DNA from: Porphyromonadaceae bacterium UBA7141
GTDB taxonomy: Bacteria; Bacteroidota; Bacteroidia; Bacteroidales; Muribaculaceae
Direction of reading: 5' to 3'
Assembly: GCA_002491945.1 (NCBI GenBank)
Contig: DKWX01000013.1
Location: 1 to 47,692 of the forward strand
DNA length: 47,692 nucleotides
Positions 7,984 through 16,683 of the stretch are shown in pieces. Within the stretch, counting starts at the first letter, position 1. Every line of letters starts with the position of its first letter. Position numbers and translations under genes: made by a program. The notes beneath the pieces are model-generated. The model did not search any database and was not told the DNA's origin. It saw only the letters and a list, made by a program, of their open reading frames with translations.

Positions 7984-8394
7984 ATGCGCACATCACGCGA
8001 AGACACCATCCGCCAATATGCAGAAGAGTATCTGGCTGGCCGCTCGGACGAGCAGCGACAGGAATTCTTCAGCAAACCCATAGCCCGACAGTATTCCAAC
8101 ATCATGGCCTGGCGGCGACGCAACGATAAGCGGCAGGCGGTCCAGGAACCGGAAGCTCTTAGTGTGGCGGCTGTAATCAAACATGCTCAGGCGCTGCCTC
8201 GTCTTATCGACTTGACCGTCACCATGTCGGCTCAAGAGATGCAGGAGATGCAGGAGGCGGCCGATGCCATCAAGCAGACTCTAAATAATTATTATCGCGT
8301 ACGCAATACACGCGAACTACAGGCTCTTAAACAACGGCAGGAAGAAATACAACGCCGCATCGATCAGCTACGATATGAGGGGGCCGATGAATAA
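7984..8394 (+). CDS. Small helical protein of unknown function, first gene of a metal-related operon
   Basis: A 136-residue soluble protein that I do not recognise. The frame is open 18 codons further upstream, but ATG 7984 lies just after a consensus promoter and starts a sensible helical sequence. The N-terminal half has a basic stretch (AWRRRNDKRQ, about residues 40-49); the C-terminal third is a predicted coiled coil (ELQALKQRQEEIQRRIDQL). No signal peptide is present, so it should be cytoplasmic. Its last codons overlap the start of the TonB receptor gene (ATGAATAA), so the two are probably translationally coupled. A DNA-binding or regulatory role is possible from the basic and coiled-coil composition, but is not shown. 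Confidence 0.8.
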   Translation: MRTSREDTIRQYAEEYLAGRSDEQRQEFFSKPIARQYSNIMAWRRRNDKRQAVQEPEALSVAAVIKHAQALPRLIDLTVTMSAQEMQEMQEAADAIKQTLNNYYRVRNTRELQALKQRQEEIQRRIDQLRYEGADE

Positions 8395-10426
8395 AGGGGT
8401 CCCGTTCGGTCTGCGAATACCTCTGATTGCCGCAGCATTAGGGTCGACAATCGGCGCGATTGCCCAAGAACCGGCGGATTCTCTCGACTTCGAGACCGAC
8501 CTCGATGAAATTGTAATCACCAGGCGACTCGACTCCAGGCGGAAGATGCGCGATTCGGCAATGCAATCGGAATTGCTGACAAGTGCCGAACTTACCCGCG
8601 CCGCCTGCTGCAATCTCGGAGAAAGCTTCGCCACCAACCCCTCGGTCGATGTCAACTATTCGGATGCCGCCTCAGGTGCGCGTCAGATTCGCCTGCTCGG
8701 ACTGCCGGGCACCTACGTCCAGATGCTCACTGAGAATATTCCGGCAATGCGTGGCGCGGCCGCTCCGTTCGGTCTCGGATATATTCCCGGCCCATGGATG
8801 CAGTCGATTCAGATTTCAAAGGGGGCAAGTTCGGTCAAGAACGGCTACGAATCGGTCACCGGGCAGATTAATGTGGAGTTCCTGAAGCCTCAGACCGACC
8901 AGTCGGTGGCAGTCAACGCATATGCCGACCATATGGGGCGTGTAGAGGGGAATGCAGCCGGCAACATACATCTGTCTGACAAGCTGTCGGCAGGACTGCT
9001 GCTGCATGGCGAGAACTCTTTCGCCTCTCACGATGCCAATGATGACGGATTTGCCGACTCGCCACGAGTGCGTCAGCTCTCGGTGATGAACCGATGGGGG
9101 TATTTCGGCAAGAACTATATCCTTCAGGCTGCCATGAGGTATCTCGGCGAGAGACGCAAAAGCGGACAGACTGGCCATCATGCAGCCCATGTCAACGAAC
9201 CATATCTGATCGACATTTCAACTCAGCGCGGTGAGGCCTGGCTAAAAAACGCCTACATATTTGATGCTGACCACGGCGGTAATGTGGCGCTGATTCTTTC
9301 AGCATCGATACATGACCAGAAGAGCGACTACGGGCACCGTTCCTACGATGTGATTCAAAAGAATCTATACGCATCACTTATGTTTGAACGTAATTTCGGG
9401 ACCCTGCATGCTCTCTCTGCAGGGCTGAGTCTGAACATGGATGATTACCGACAGCATTACCGGCTGATTCCTGAGCCGGCGATTGCGCCGACGCGTCTGG
9501 ACCAGGCTGAGAATACGGCAGGCGCATATGCCCAGTACACGTTCAACCTCAACTCGCGGATTGTGGCCATGGCCGGACTGAGATACGACCACAGTTCGAT
9601 CTACGGCTCAATGGTCACTCCGCGCATACATGCCCGATGGAACGTGGCCGACCCCCTGTCATTACATTTCTCGGCAGGCAAGGGATACCGCACTCCATAT
9701 GCTCTGGCCGACAATAGTTATCTGCTCGCCTCTTCGCGGGCTATTATTATCGAGCCTCATCTGAAGCAGGAAGAGGGGTGGAATCTCGGCGGCGGATTGT
9801 CGGGCACGCTTTACCCTTTCAACCGCCGGCTGGAATGGGGAGTAGAATACTACTACACTTCATTCATCAATCAGACGGCCGTCGATCTCGACCGTTCGCC
9901 GATGGCTGCTTATATTATCAATCTCCCGGGACGCTCATTTTCGCATTCGGCGCAGGTAGAACTGACTTTCCGCCCTATCGACGACATGAACATCACGGCA
10001 GCCTACAGGTATAATGACGTAAAGATGGATTATGGCTACGGACTGGTGGAGAAGCCTCTTACCTCGCGCTCAAAAGGGCTGATTTCGGTAGGGTATACTC
10101 CGATGATGGGCATCTGGCAGTTTGACCTGACTCTGGCCATCACCGGCAAAGGACGCCTCCCAGAGCCGGCCACCGACAGCGACGGCTCTCCGCTCTGGAA
10201 TTCCACATATCGGCCATTTCCGACCCTCAATGCACAGATTACCCGCAATTTCCGCCATTGGAGCATCTATATAGGTGGAGAGAACCTCACCAACTATCGG
10301 CAACGCCAACCCATAATCGGAGCCGACAATCCCTGGGGACCTGCCTTCGATGCCACTATGATCTACGCTCCGGTGCATGGCGCGATGGCATACATCGGAT
10401 TCCGTTATACATTTACCAAATATTAA
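8387..10426 (+). CDS. TonB-dependent outer-membrane receptor of the type paired with HMA proteins
   Basis: A 679-residue protein with a signal peptide (about residues 1-26), a plug domain (about 40-165, DEIVITRR at its start and GYESVTGQINVEF at its end) and a 22-strand-type barrel ending in GFRYTFTKY. It lacks the N-terminal carboxypeptidase-regulatory domain common in this phylum. A Cys74-Cys75 pair lies in the plug (TRAACCNLGESF). ATG 8387 is preferred to ATG 8375 because it gives a clean signal peptide; either overlaps the preceding gene. The next gene, 11 bases on, is a periplasmic HMA metallochaperone, so the substrate may be a heavy metal or a metal complex. That substrate is inference. 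Confidence 0.93.
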   Translation: MNKGVPFGLRIPLIAAALGSTIGAIAQEPADSLDFETDLDEIVITRRLDSRRKMRDSAMQSELLTSAELTRAACCNLGESFATNPSVDVNYSDAASGARQIRLLGLPGTYVQMLTENIPAMRGAAAPFGLGYIPGPWMQSIQISKGASSVKNGYESVTGQINVEFLKPQTDQSVAVNAYADHMGRVEGNAAGNIHLSDKLSAGLLLHGENSFASHDANDDGFADSPRVRQLSVMNRWGYFGKNYILQAAMRYLGERRKSGQTGHHAAHVNEPYLIDISTQRGEAWLKNAYIFDADHGGNVALILSASIHDQKSDYGHRSYDVIQKNLYASLMFERNFGTLHALSAGLSLNMDDYRQHYRLIPEPAIAPTRLDQAENTAGAYAQYTFNLNSRIVAMAGLRYDHSSIYGSMVTPRIHARWNVADPLSLHFSAGKGYRTPYALADNSYLLASSRAIIIEPHLKQEEGWNLGGGLSGTLYPFNRRLEWGVEYYYTSFINQTAVDLDRSPMAAYIINLPGRSFSHSAQVELTFRPIDDMNITAAYRYNDVKMDYGYGLVEKPLTSRSKGLISVGYTPMMGIWQFDLTLAITGKGRLPEPATDSDGSPLWNSTYRPFPTLNAQITRNFRHWSIYIGGENLTNYRQRQPIIGADNPWGPAFDATMIYAPVHGAMAYIGFRYTFTKY

Positions 10427-10437
10427 TTCTTCAAGCT

Positions 10438-10764
10438 ATGAGAATACGAAATATCCTGACTGCCGCGGTCATCTGCGCATGCAGTCTATGTGCAGCCGCA
10501 GCCTCTCCGGTGGAAGCCGTATTCACGGTGCTCCCAAAGATGCACTGTGAGAACTGCGAGAATAAAATCAAATCCAACCTGCGTTTCGAGAAGGGTGTCA
10601 AAGGTGTGGAGACTTCAATTCCCGATCAGAAAGTGACCATAAAATACGACCCCGACAAGACCTCGGAGGAAAAACTCGCAGAGGCCTTCTCCAAAATCGG
10701 ATATAAAGCCTCAGTCTGCCACGATTCCTCTGACAATGAAGTTCCGGACGTGACTGAAAAATAA
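10438..10764 (+). CDS. Secreted heavy-metal-associated (HMA) domain protein, MerP-like
   Basis: A 108-residue protein with a signal peptide (about residues 1-22, ending AAAAS) and a single HMA domain whose metal site MHCENC places Cys37 and Cys40 in the classic M-x-C-x-x-C motif. The rest (GVKGVETSIPDQKVTIKYDP) follows the ferredoxin-like HMA fold. A further cysteine lies near the C-terminus (ASVCHDSS). The domain binds soft metals such as Cu(I), Zn or Hg in known families. Immediate linkage to a TonB receptor suggests it receives metal in the periplasm after uptake, or buffers it there; which metal cannot be told. Confidence 0.92.
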   Translation: MRIRNILTAAVICACSLCAAAASPVEAVFTVLPKMHCENCENKIKSNLRFEKGVKGVETSIPDQKVTIKYDPDKTSEEKLAEAFSKIGYKASVCHDSSDNEVPDVTEK

Positions 10765-10792
10765 AAACCGCATAAGTTGTTAACGAACGTTA

Positions 10793-10834
10793 AACACCCT
10801 GTGAACCGATAACTTTTATTGTTCACAGGGTGTT
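10793..10834 (+). terminator. 14-bp hairpin after the HMA gene
   Basis: AACACCCTGTGAAC (10793-10806) pairs perfectly with GTTCACAGGGTGTT (10821-10834) around a 14-base loop. No U-tract follows, but it lies directly after the operon. Confidence 0.65.
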
Positions 10835-10924
10835 ATAACATTGAAAGATAGAAGATAGAATTTTGTTCATTTTTTATGAGATGGCGACTCCATCAAGTAA
10901 AACCGGATGTTATTAAGACATCAC

Positions 10925-10959
10925 AAAAAGCGGCTACTCGGGATGAGCAGCCGCTTTTT
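10925..10959. terminator. Bidirectional intrinsic terminator between the HMA gene and lptF
   Basis: AAAAAGCGGCT (10925-10935) pairs with AGCCGCTTTTT (10949-10959), with an inner CTC/GAG. A T-run on each strand makes it a good terminator for both convergent genes. Confidence 0.85.
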
Positions 10960-11039
10960 GTAACAATTGATATCCATAAGCACGCGTTCTTAGAACGCTT
11001 ATTTTTCACAAAGCTCCGTCTCCTTTCAAGACGCCGCTA

Positions 11040-13031
11040 TCATAGACAATCCTCTATACGCATCGATATTCTGCGGATTGTCCGGCAATCGGAAAGCAGT
11101 TCCCGATGTGCATGCAGAGCCGCCAGATAGACTGGCAGACCTATCGGCAGAAGCATCATAAGCGTCAGGCAGAGCCAGCGGCGGGTTGTCGGACGGTAGA
11201 CCCACACCCGCTTTACGACAGGCATCTCATCAAGCAGACGTATCACACGATGGTCGCGGCTGTCGTGAAGATACTCCACACACTCCTCCGTCATATCGGC
11301 CACTTCACCCACACTCTCAGGAGATATTCCCCCCCTCAGCCAATAGGCTGCATAGCCGGGGCGCGAGGCGTAACGCGCCTGAAGACGTGCGGCGGCAGCT
11401 CCAAGACACTGGAGCATTCTGCGTCCCTTATGAGGATTGACCTCATTGATGATCACCTCTTTCTGTGTGATATGGCGCTTGATGCGCGCTCCGATGATGC
11501 GACGGAAGAATGCCGTATAGCGGTCTTTGTCGAATACCACCGAATCATTCATCGCCGCCCGCGTCACATAGATGCCAAGCGGAGCAAGTATGAACGTGGA
11601 TAGCCACATCCCGAGCCATACGGCCATGCGCCCGTCGCGCGCCATCTTATAGCCCGTATTGTCGATGATATAGTACACAAGGAAAAGCAACACCGATATC
11701 ACCAGAGGCGTGCCCAGTCCCCCCTTGCGTATTATAGCTCCCAACGGAGCCCCGATAAAGAAGAATATCAGACAGGCCACAGAGAGTGTGAATTTCTTTA
11801 TCAGCTCTATGTCATGGCGCCGATAATTCTTTTTGTCATCACCCACCATCTGGGCGCGGAAACTCAACGACCCTTGCCGACGGTCGATTATATTGACTGC
11901 ATTACCGTAGATTTCTGCCTGCTGAGGCTCCGGCAGACTCCCTATCAGGGTATCCATCCGTATGGCCCGCACTGCCTCGTCAATCACCCCGGCGGACGCA
12001 GAGTCGCGCATGCCGGCCACTCCGGCTACCGCAGCCACCGATGAGGCGCCGGATGAGGAAGCCGGGGCGAACGCGGCACTCTCCGACTGACGCCCTATGC
12101 GGGGATTCGGACGGACCTGGCCGAGTATCGGGAGCTCGCCTCGCACTAATTCCGGCCCGGTGCGTGCCCCTATGGAGTCGAGCCGGCGCGAGATGGAGTC
12201 CATCGTATGGCGCAGTTCCGCTATGTTTTTGCCCACATACTGTTTGCGCATCCCTCCCTCGTCGAGACGGTTGAAGTTGGCATCGAATGGGATCAGCACT
12301 TCCTTGTCGGCGAATGTCTCTCTGCGGAACGGGGTATTGTCGCCGGCGGCGCGACGGTTCTGATCGCGAAGATTCTCAAACTGCTCCCCCTGCCAGAGTC
12401 GAAGATAGAGATATCTCATGTCGGGAGTAAGGGCAAGCCGGGCGGAATCGGCCGTGATGACTGTCGCGTTGTCACCTCCGCGACTTACGTCATAGATCAT
12501 CACGCCGTGCAGCATCCCGTTGGTGCGGTTCTTCTCCCTGACATACAGGTTGAAACCCGGTATCTGGTCGTAGAAAACCCCTTCGGGTATCTCCAGTTCG
12601 GGCGACTTCTGACGCATTGAGAAGAGCAGTGTCCACATCTTCACCTGAGCCTTGGGCAATATGTCGTTCTGAAAGAAAAAAGCCCCTACGGCTATCATGC
12701 CCACGGTCACTATCAACGGCGCCATGACGCGAATCAGCGATATGCCGGAGGCTTTCATCGCCGTAAGCTCAAATTTCTCGCCAAGGTTGCCAAACGTCAT
12801 CAGGCTGGCCAGAAGTATGGCCAATGGCAACGCCATTGGCACCATCGACACTGCCGCATAGAAAAATAGTTCGCCAAGCACACCGACTGAAAGTCCCTTC
12901 CCGACAAGATCATCGATATACTTCCACAAAAACTGCATCAACACGATGAAGAGCACGATGAAGAATGTCATCGCGAACAGAGGAAGGAAGGTCTTCAGCA
13001 TGAAGGTATGCAGGCGCTTTACCAAAATCAT
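11040..13031 (-). CDS. LptF/LptG family lipopolysaccharide export permease (YjgP/YjgQ)
   Basis: An inner-membrane component of the Lpt bridge that extracts lipopolysaccharide for export. The 663-residue protein begins with the family's first helices (ILVKRLHTFMLKTFLPLFAMTFF) and has the usual order: three N-terminal membrane segments, a periplasmic beta-jellyroll (from about 130), three more membrane segments (from about 410), and then a long cytoplasmic tail. It is much longer than the ~360 residues of E. coli LptF, partly from the tail and partly from an Ala/Ser-rich linker (SAAFAPASSSGASSVAAVAG) inside the periplasmic part. Bacteroidetes members are usually long. LptF and LptG cannot be told apart here. 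Confidence 0.9.
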   Translation of the reverse strand: MILVKRLHTFMLKTFLPLFAMTFFIVLFIVLMQFLWKYIDDLVGKGLSVGVLGELFFYAAVSMVPMALPLAILLASLMTFGNLGEKFELTAMKASGISLIRVMAPLIVTVGMIAVGAFFFQNDILPKAQVKMWTLLFSMRQKSPELEIPEGVFYDQIPGFNLYVREKNRTNGMLHGVMIYDVSRGGDNATVITADSARLALTPDMRYLYLRLWQGEQFENLRDQNRRAAGDNTPFRRETFADKEVLIPFDANFNRLDEGGMRKQYVGKNIAELRHTMDSISRRLDSIGARTGPELVRGELPILGQVRPNPRIGRQSESAAFAPASSSGASSVAAVAGVAGMRDSASAGVIDEAVRAIRMDTLIGSLPEPQQAEIYGNAVNIIDRRQGSLSFRAQMVGDDKKNYRRHDIELIKKFTLSVACLIFFFIGAPLGAIIRKGGLGTPLVISVLLFLVYYIIDNTGYKMARDGRMAVWLGMWLSTFILAPLGIYVTRAAMNDSVVFDKDRYTAFFRRIIGARIKRHITQKEVIINEVNPHKGRRMLQCLGAAAARLQARYASRPGYAAYWLRGGISPESVGEVADMTEECVEYLHDSRDHRVIRLLDEMPVVKRVWVYRPTTRRWLCLTLMMLLPIGLPVYLAALHAHRELLSDCRTIRRISMRIEDCL

Positions 13032-13098
13032 GACGCAAAATTAATAAAAAAATAAGAGAAAAATCCTCTGAGATGGTGCATCGTGTCATTCTTATTAT

Positions 13099-13106
13099 TA
13101 ATTTTG
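13099..13106 (+). promoter_or_regulatory. Possible -7 box for pta
   Basis: TAATTTTG matches the -7 consensus, but no TTTG lies 19-21 bases upstream. If used, it would give a pta leader of about 150 bases. Confidence 0.35.
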
Positions 13107-13110
13107 CATT

Positions 13111-13215
13111 GGCGCTTGCCTCTTAACCTTCCCCTGGCCATGAGACTATGGGAAATCACACACGATTTCACATCATCGCGACAAAGAGGCGCCGCAACGC
13201 CACCGCCGAAGGCGG
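13111..13215 (+). promoter_or_regulatory. Structured pta leader
   Basis: GGCG (13111-13114) and CCTCTT (13119-13124) can pair with AAGAGGCGCC (13184-13193), enclosing 59 bases. A tight hairpin CCGCC-GAA-GGCGG follows at 13203-13215. Both lie between the possible -7 box and the pta start. Regulatory meaning is unknown. Confidence 0.35.
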
Positions 13216-13264
13216 ATAATATGCAATAACTTGAGTATCAGTTAAAACTTAAATTTACATACCA

Positions 13265-14281
13265 ATGACCCTGTTTGAACGTCTCACAGCCACCGCACAA
13301 GCCATGCCGCAGCGCCTTGTGCTTCCTGAGTCGAAGGAGCCCCGCACGCTCCAGGCGGCCGACCGCATTCTGGCCGACAAGATAGCAACCATAATTTTCG
13401 TAGGCCACCGTGATGAAATCATCGCCGAGGCTGAGAAACTCAATCTCTCTCATATCGGCGAGGCTGAATTCGTAAATCCCGATGATAAGGAGTTCACCGA
13501 CAAGTATGCGGTAATCTTCCATGAGCTGCGCAAGAAGAAGGGTGTGACTCTGGAGATGGCCGAGGAGCAGGTGAAGAACCCTCTCTATCTCGGATGTCTC
13601 ATGATCAAGGCCGGCGATGCCGACTGCATGGTGGCAGGCGCGCTCAGCCCGACTTCTCATGTGCTTCGTGCCGCATTCCAGGTGCTTAAGACAAAACCCG
13701 GCATCTCTGTCGTATCCGGTGCATTCATTATGCTGCTCCCCGAAAATGTGTCCTACGGTCAGGACCATATGCTTATATTCGCAGACTGCGCCGTTGTGCC
13801 TGACCCCACTTCCGAAGAACTCGCACAGATTGCCGTCGAGACTGCAAAGACCACCAAAAACATTGCAGGGCTCGACCCCGTCGTGGCAATGCTCAGCTTC
13901 TCCACCTGGGGCAGTGCAAGCCACGAGCGCGTCGACAAGGTGCGCAATGCCGTGGAAATTGCCAAGAAGATGGATCCTTCTCTCGTAATCGATGGCGAGC
14001 TTCAGAGCGATGCCGCCATCGTGAAGAGCGTGGCCGAGAAAAAAGCCCCCGGCAGCGAGGTGGCAGGCCATGCCAATACTCTTGTGTTCCCCTCGCTCGA
14101 GGTGGGTAACATCGCCTACAAACTCGTGCAGCGTCTGGCTGGCGCCGGCGCGGTCGGCCCCATTCTGCAGGGTCTCGCCGCTCCCGTCAATGACCTGTCG
14201 CGCGGTGCTACCGTAGACGATATCGTCAACACTATCATCGTGACCTGCAACCAGGCCATCGGCGAAAAGAACGCAAAATAA
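13265..14281 (+). CDS. pta: Phosphate acetyltransferase
   Basis: Interconverts acetyl-CoA and acetyl phosphate, the first step of acetate formation for ATP. The 338-residue protein is the short, catalytic-domain-only form (PTA_PTB family) without the N-terminal regulatory domain of E. coli Pta. Family features include VLPESKEPRTLQAADRI at the start, the MVAGALSPTSHVLRAAFQ block, and LVFPSLEVGNIAYKLVQRL with GPILQGLAAPVNDLSRG at the end. It is followed after 75 bases by ackA, the next enzyme of the pathway, so the two are probably an operon. Confidence 0.98.
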   Translation: MTLFERLTATAQAMPQRLVLPESKEPRTLQAADRILADKIATIIFVGHRDEIIAEAEKLNLSHIGEAEFVNPDDKEFTDKYAVIFHELRKKKGVTLEMAEEQVKNPLYLGCLMIKAGDADCMVAGALSPTSHVLRAAFQVLKTKPGISVVSGAFIMLLPENVSYGQDHMLIFADCAVVPDPTSEELAQIAVETAKTTKNIAGLDPVVAMLSFSTWGSASHERVDKVRNAVEIAKKMDPSLVIDGELQSDAAIVKSVAEKKAPGSEVAGHANTLVFPSLEVGNIAYKLVQRLAGAGAVGPILQGLAAPVNDLSRGATVDDIVNTIIVTCNQAIGEKNAK

Positions 14282-14356
14282 TCCTTCCCGGCACGGGGCC
14301 TTCACAAGGCTCCGCGCCGCAACAATAACGACTTCAATCTCATCTCTTTACACAAA

Positions 14357-15559
14357 ATGAAAATTCTTGTGCTCAACTGCGGCAGCAGTAGCGTTAAATA
14401 CAAACTCATCGAGTCTGACTCGAAAGAAGTGCTTGCCGAAGGCGGCGTAGAAAAAATCGGGCTCCAAGACTCGTTTCTGAAATTCAAACGCCCCGACGGC
14501 TCCAAGGAGACTATCGTGGTCGACATGCCCGATGCTAAAGAGGCAGTGCGACAGGTGCTCAAGGTGCTCACCGATGAGAACTATGGCGTAATCAAGAGCT
14601 ACGACGAAATCCAGGCCGTTGGCCACCGCGTGGTGCATGGCATGGAGAAATTCAACAAGTCGGTGCTCATCACTCCGGAGGTCATCGAAAAGGTAAAAGA
14701 ATGCTATCCCGTGGCGCCGCTCCACAATCCTGCCAACATCACCGGCATCGAGGCTGTGACAGATATCCTCCCGGACGTGCCTCAGGTGGCCGTGTTTGAC
14801 ACTGCTTTCCACCAGACAATGCCCGCGAAGGCTTACATGTATGCCCTCCCCTATGAGGATTACGAAAAGTATGGTGTGCGCCGCTACGGATTCCATGGCA
14901 CAAGCCACCGCTACGTATCACGCCGCGCTTGCGACTTCCTTGGACTCCCCTATGAGAAGGAGCGTATCATCACCTGCCATATCGGCAACGGTGCCAGCAT
15001 CACGGCAATCAAGGATGGTGTTTCGGTCGATACTTCCATGGGCCTGACACCCACCGAGGGGCTGATGATGGGCACTCGTGTAGGCGATGTCGATCCCGGA
15101 GCCCTCGTCTATCTCATGAAACGCCTGAATCTCGATGCCGACGGTCTGATGGACCTTATCAACAAGAAAAGCGGTGTGGCCGGTGTATCCGGACTGTCGA
15201 GCGACATGCGCGATATCGAAAACGCCGTGGCCAACGGCGACCCGATGGCAACTTTGGCTCTTGATATGTATGAATACCGCATACTGAAGTATATCGGCGC
15301 TTATACTGCCGTGCTCGGCGGCGTGGATGTAATCGTATTCACCGGCGGAGTCGGCGAAAACCAGACAGGGACTCGTGAGAAAATCTGTCGGCAGCTTGAA
15401 TATCTCGGGGTCACTTTCGATGCCGAAGCCAATAAGACTCGCGGTCAGGAAATCGTCATTTCAGGTCCCGACTCGAAGGTGAAAGTTGTTGTCATCCCCA
15501 CCGATGAGGAGATGATGATCGCACGCGACACCGCTGAGATCGTAGCCGCCGCCCGCTGA
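14357..15559 (+). CDS. ackA: Acetate kinase
   Basis: Transfers phosphate from acetyl phosphate to ADP, yielding acetate and ATP. The 400-residue protein has the ASKHA-fold signatures: KILVLNCGSSSVKY at the N-terminus, GHRVVHG, YGFHGTSHRYVS, and VFTGGVGENQ near the C-terminus. Length is standard. It pairs with pta directly upstream; lgt follows after 49 bases in the same direction. Confidence 0.98.
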   Translation: MKILVLNCGSSSVKYKLIESDSKEVLAEGGVEKIGLQDSFLKFKRPDGSKETIVVDMPDAKEAVRQVLKVLTDENYGVIKSYDEIQAVGHRVVHGMEKFNKSVLITPEVIEKVKECYPVAPLHNPANITGIEAVTDILPDVPQVAVFDTAFHQTMPAKAYMYALPYEDYEKYGVRRYGFHGTSHRYVSRRACDFLGLPYEKERIITCHIGNGASITAIKDGVSVDTSMGLTPTEGLMMGTRVGDVDPGALVYLMKRLNLDADGLMDLINKKSGVAGVSGLSSDMRDIENAVANGDPMATLALDMYEYRILKYIGAYTAVLGGVDVIVFTGGVGENQTGTREKICRQLEYLGVTFDAEANKTRGQEIVISGPDSKVKVVVIPTDEEMMIARDTAEIVAAAR

Positions 15560-15608
15560 GCCGACTGACTCCGGCGCGGCATCATACGTTTCTAAAACTT
15601 TCAGCATC

Positions 15609-16463
15609 ATGTTGGCAGAAATTATCTGGAATGCAGATCCCATACTTTTTTCCTTAGGTCCGGTCAGCGTGCGCTGGTACGGTCTGATGTTTGCCATCGG
15701 TTTCTTCCTGGGATATCAGATTGTGGCGGCAATGTTCAAGCACGAAGGCGCTCCTGAAAGATGGCTCGGCATTCTGCTCGCTTATCTGGTAATCGGCACA
15801 ATCCTCGGGGCGCGCCTCGGCCATGTCTTTTTCTATGAATGGGGTTATTACTCACAGCATCCAATCGAAATCTTCAAGGTATGGCAGGGTGGCCTGGCCA
15901 GTCATGGCGGAACAATCGGAAACATCATCGGCCTGCTGATTTTCTCATGGACTGTCAGCAGGAAACCTGCGTCATGGGTATTCGATAAGATTGTGATTCC
16001 GGTTGCTCTCGTAGGCGGGCTCATACGTCTGGGTAATCTGATGAACAGCGAGATATATGGTGGCCCGACTACACTCCCCTGGGGATTCATATTTGCACGC
16101 AACGGGGAGACGCTGCCATGCCACCCCACTCAGATATATGAGGCACTATGCTATTTCTTACTCTTCGCTCTGCTGATGTGGATGTACTGGAAGCGCAACG
16201 CTGAGGAACGTCCGTGGCTCATCACCGGTATCTTCTTCATCGGCATCTTCGTGCCCCGATTCCTTATCGAGTATCTGAAAAACGTGCAGGTCAGCTCCGA
16301 ATATGAAATGATTGCGCACTACGGCATGAATCTCGGACAGATGCTCAGCATCCCATTCATAATTCTGGGCATAGCTCTGGTGGTATATGCCATGTGCCGC
16401 CCTCGTCAGCACTGGACATTCCCCGACCGCTTCGCTCCGGAGACAGAGGAGAAAAAGCGGTGA
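15609..16463 (+). CDS. lgt: Prolipoprotein diacylglyceryl transferase
   Basis: An inner-membrane enzyme that attaches diacylglycerol to the lipobox cysteine of prolipoproteins. The 284-residue protein has seven or so hydrophobic segments and the Lgt motifs SHGGTIGNIIGL, the GGLIRLGNLMNSEIYG signature with its key Arg and Asn, the ATQIYEA-like HPTQIYEALCY, and RFLIEYLK near the end. Length is typical. It shares direction with pta and ackA but is functionally separate from them. Confidence 0.97.
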   Translation: MLAEIIWNADPILFSLGPVSVRWYGLMFAIGFFLGYQIVAAMFKHEGAPERWLGILLAYLVIGTILGARLGHVFFYEWGYYSQHPIEIFKVWQGGLASHGGTIGNIIGLLIFSWTVSRKPASWVFDKIVIPVALVGGLIRLGNLMNSEIYGGPTTLPWGFIFARNGETLPCHPTQIYEALCYFLLFALLMWMYWKRNAEERPWLITGIFFIGIFVPRFLIEYLKNVQVSSEYEMIAHYGMNLGQMLSIPFIILGIALVVYAMCRPRQHWTFPDRFAPETEEKKR

Positions 16464-16502
16464 TCTGCTTACGCTATCATTGATTCTTTCCTGCCTCTTA
16501 AG

Positions 16503-16552
16503 CAAGCATTCAAATTCAGACACATGATTAGTAATTAAATTTGAACACCTGA
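16503..16552 (+). repeat. MITE-like repeat, copy G (ends only)
   Basis: AAGCATTCAAATTCAG (16504-16519) resembles the left terminal repeat and ATTAAATTTGAACACCTGA (16535-16553) the right one; the interior is gone. Overlapping it, the 18-mer GACACATGATTAGTAATT at 16519-16536 recurs almost exactly (AACACCTGATTAGTAATT) at 16545-16562. Confidence 0.55.
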
Positions 16553-16592
16553 TTAGTAATTTCTGAGAGAGCGGAGGGAATACTCCAATACA

Positions 16593-16647
16593 TTGATTGC
16601 CAATAGGCCGCATTGATAATTTACCATTGCGACTTATTGGCAATCAA
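16593..16647. terminator. 13-bp inverted repeat between lgt and sufS
   Basis: TTGATTGCCAATA (16593-16605) pairs perfectly with TATTGGCAATCAA (16635-16647) around 29 bases. It sits between convergent genes. No T-run follows, so bidirectional termination is only likely. Confidence 0.6.
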
Positions 16648-16683
16648 ATATTTACACACTTACCGCCGGACAGAACGAAGGCA

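Noticed and set aside
13036..13043. Minus-strand TAATTTTG as an lptF promoter
   Set aside because: It lies 4 bases from the start codon with no -33 box, so it cannot serve as a normal promoter.
13238..14305. 355-codon minus-strand frame opposite pta
   Set aside because: The plus-strand frame is an unmistakable Pta; the opposite frame is a codon-bias shadow.
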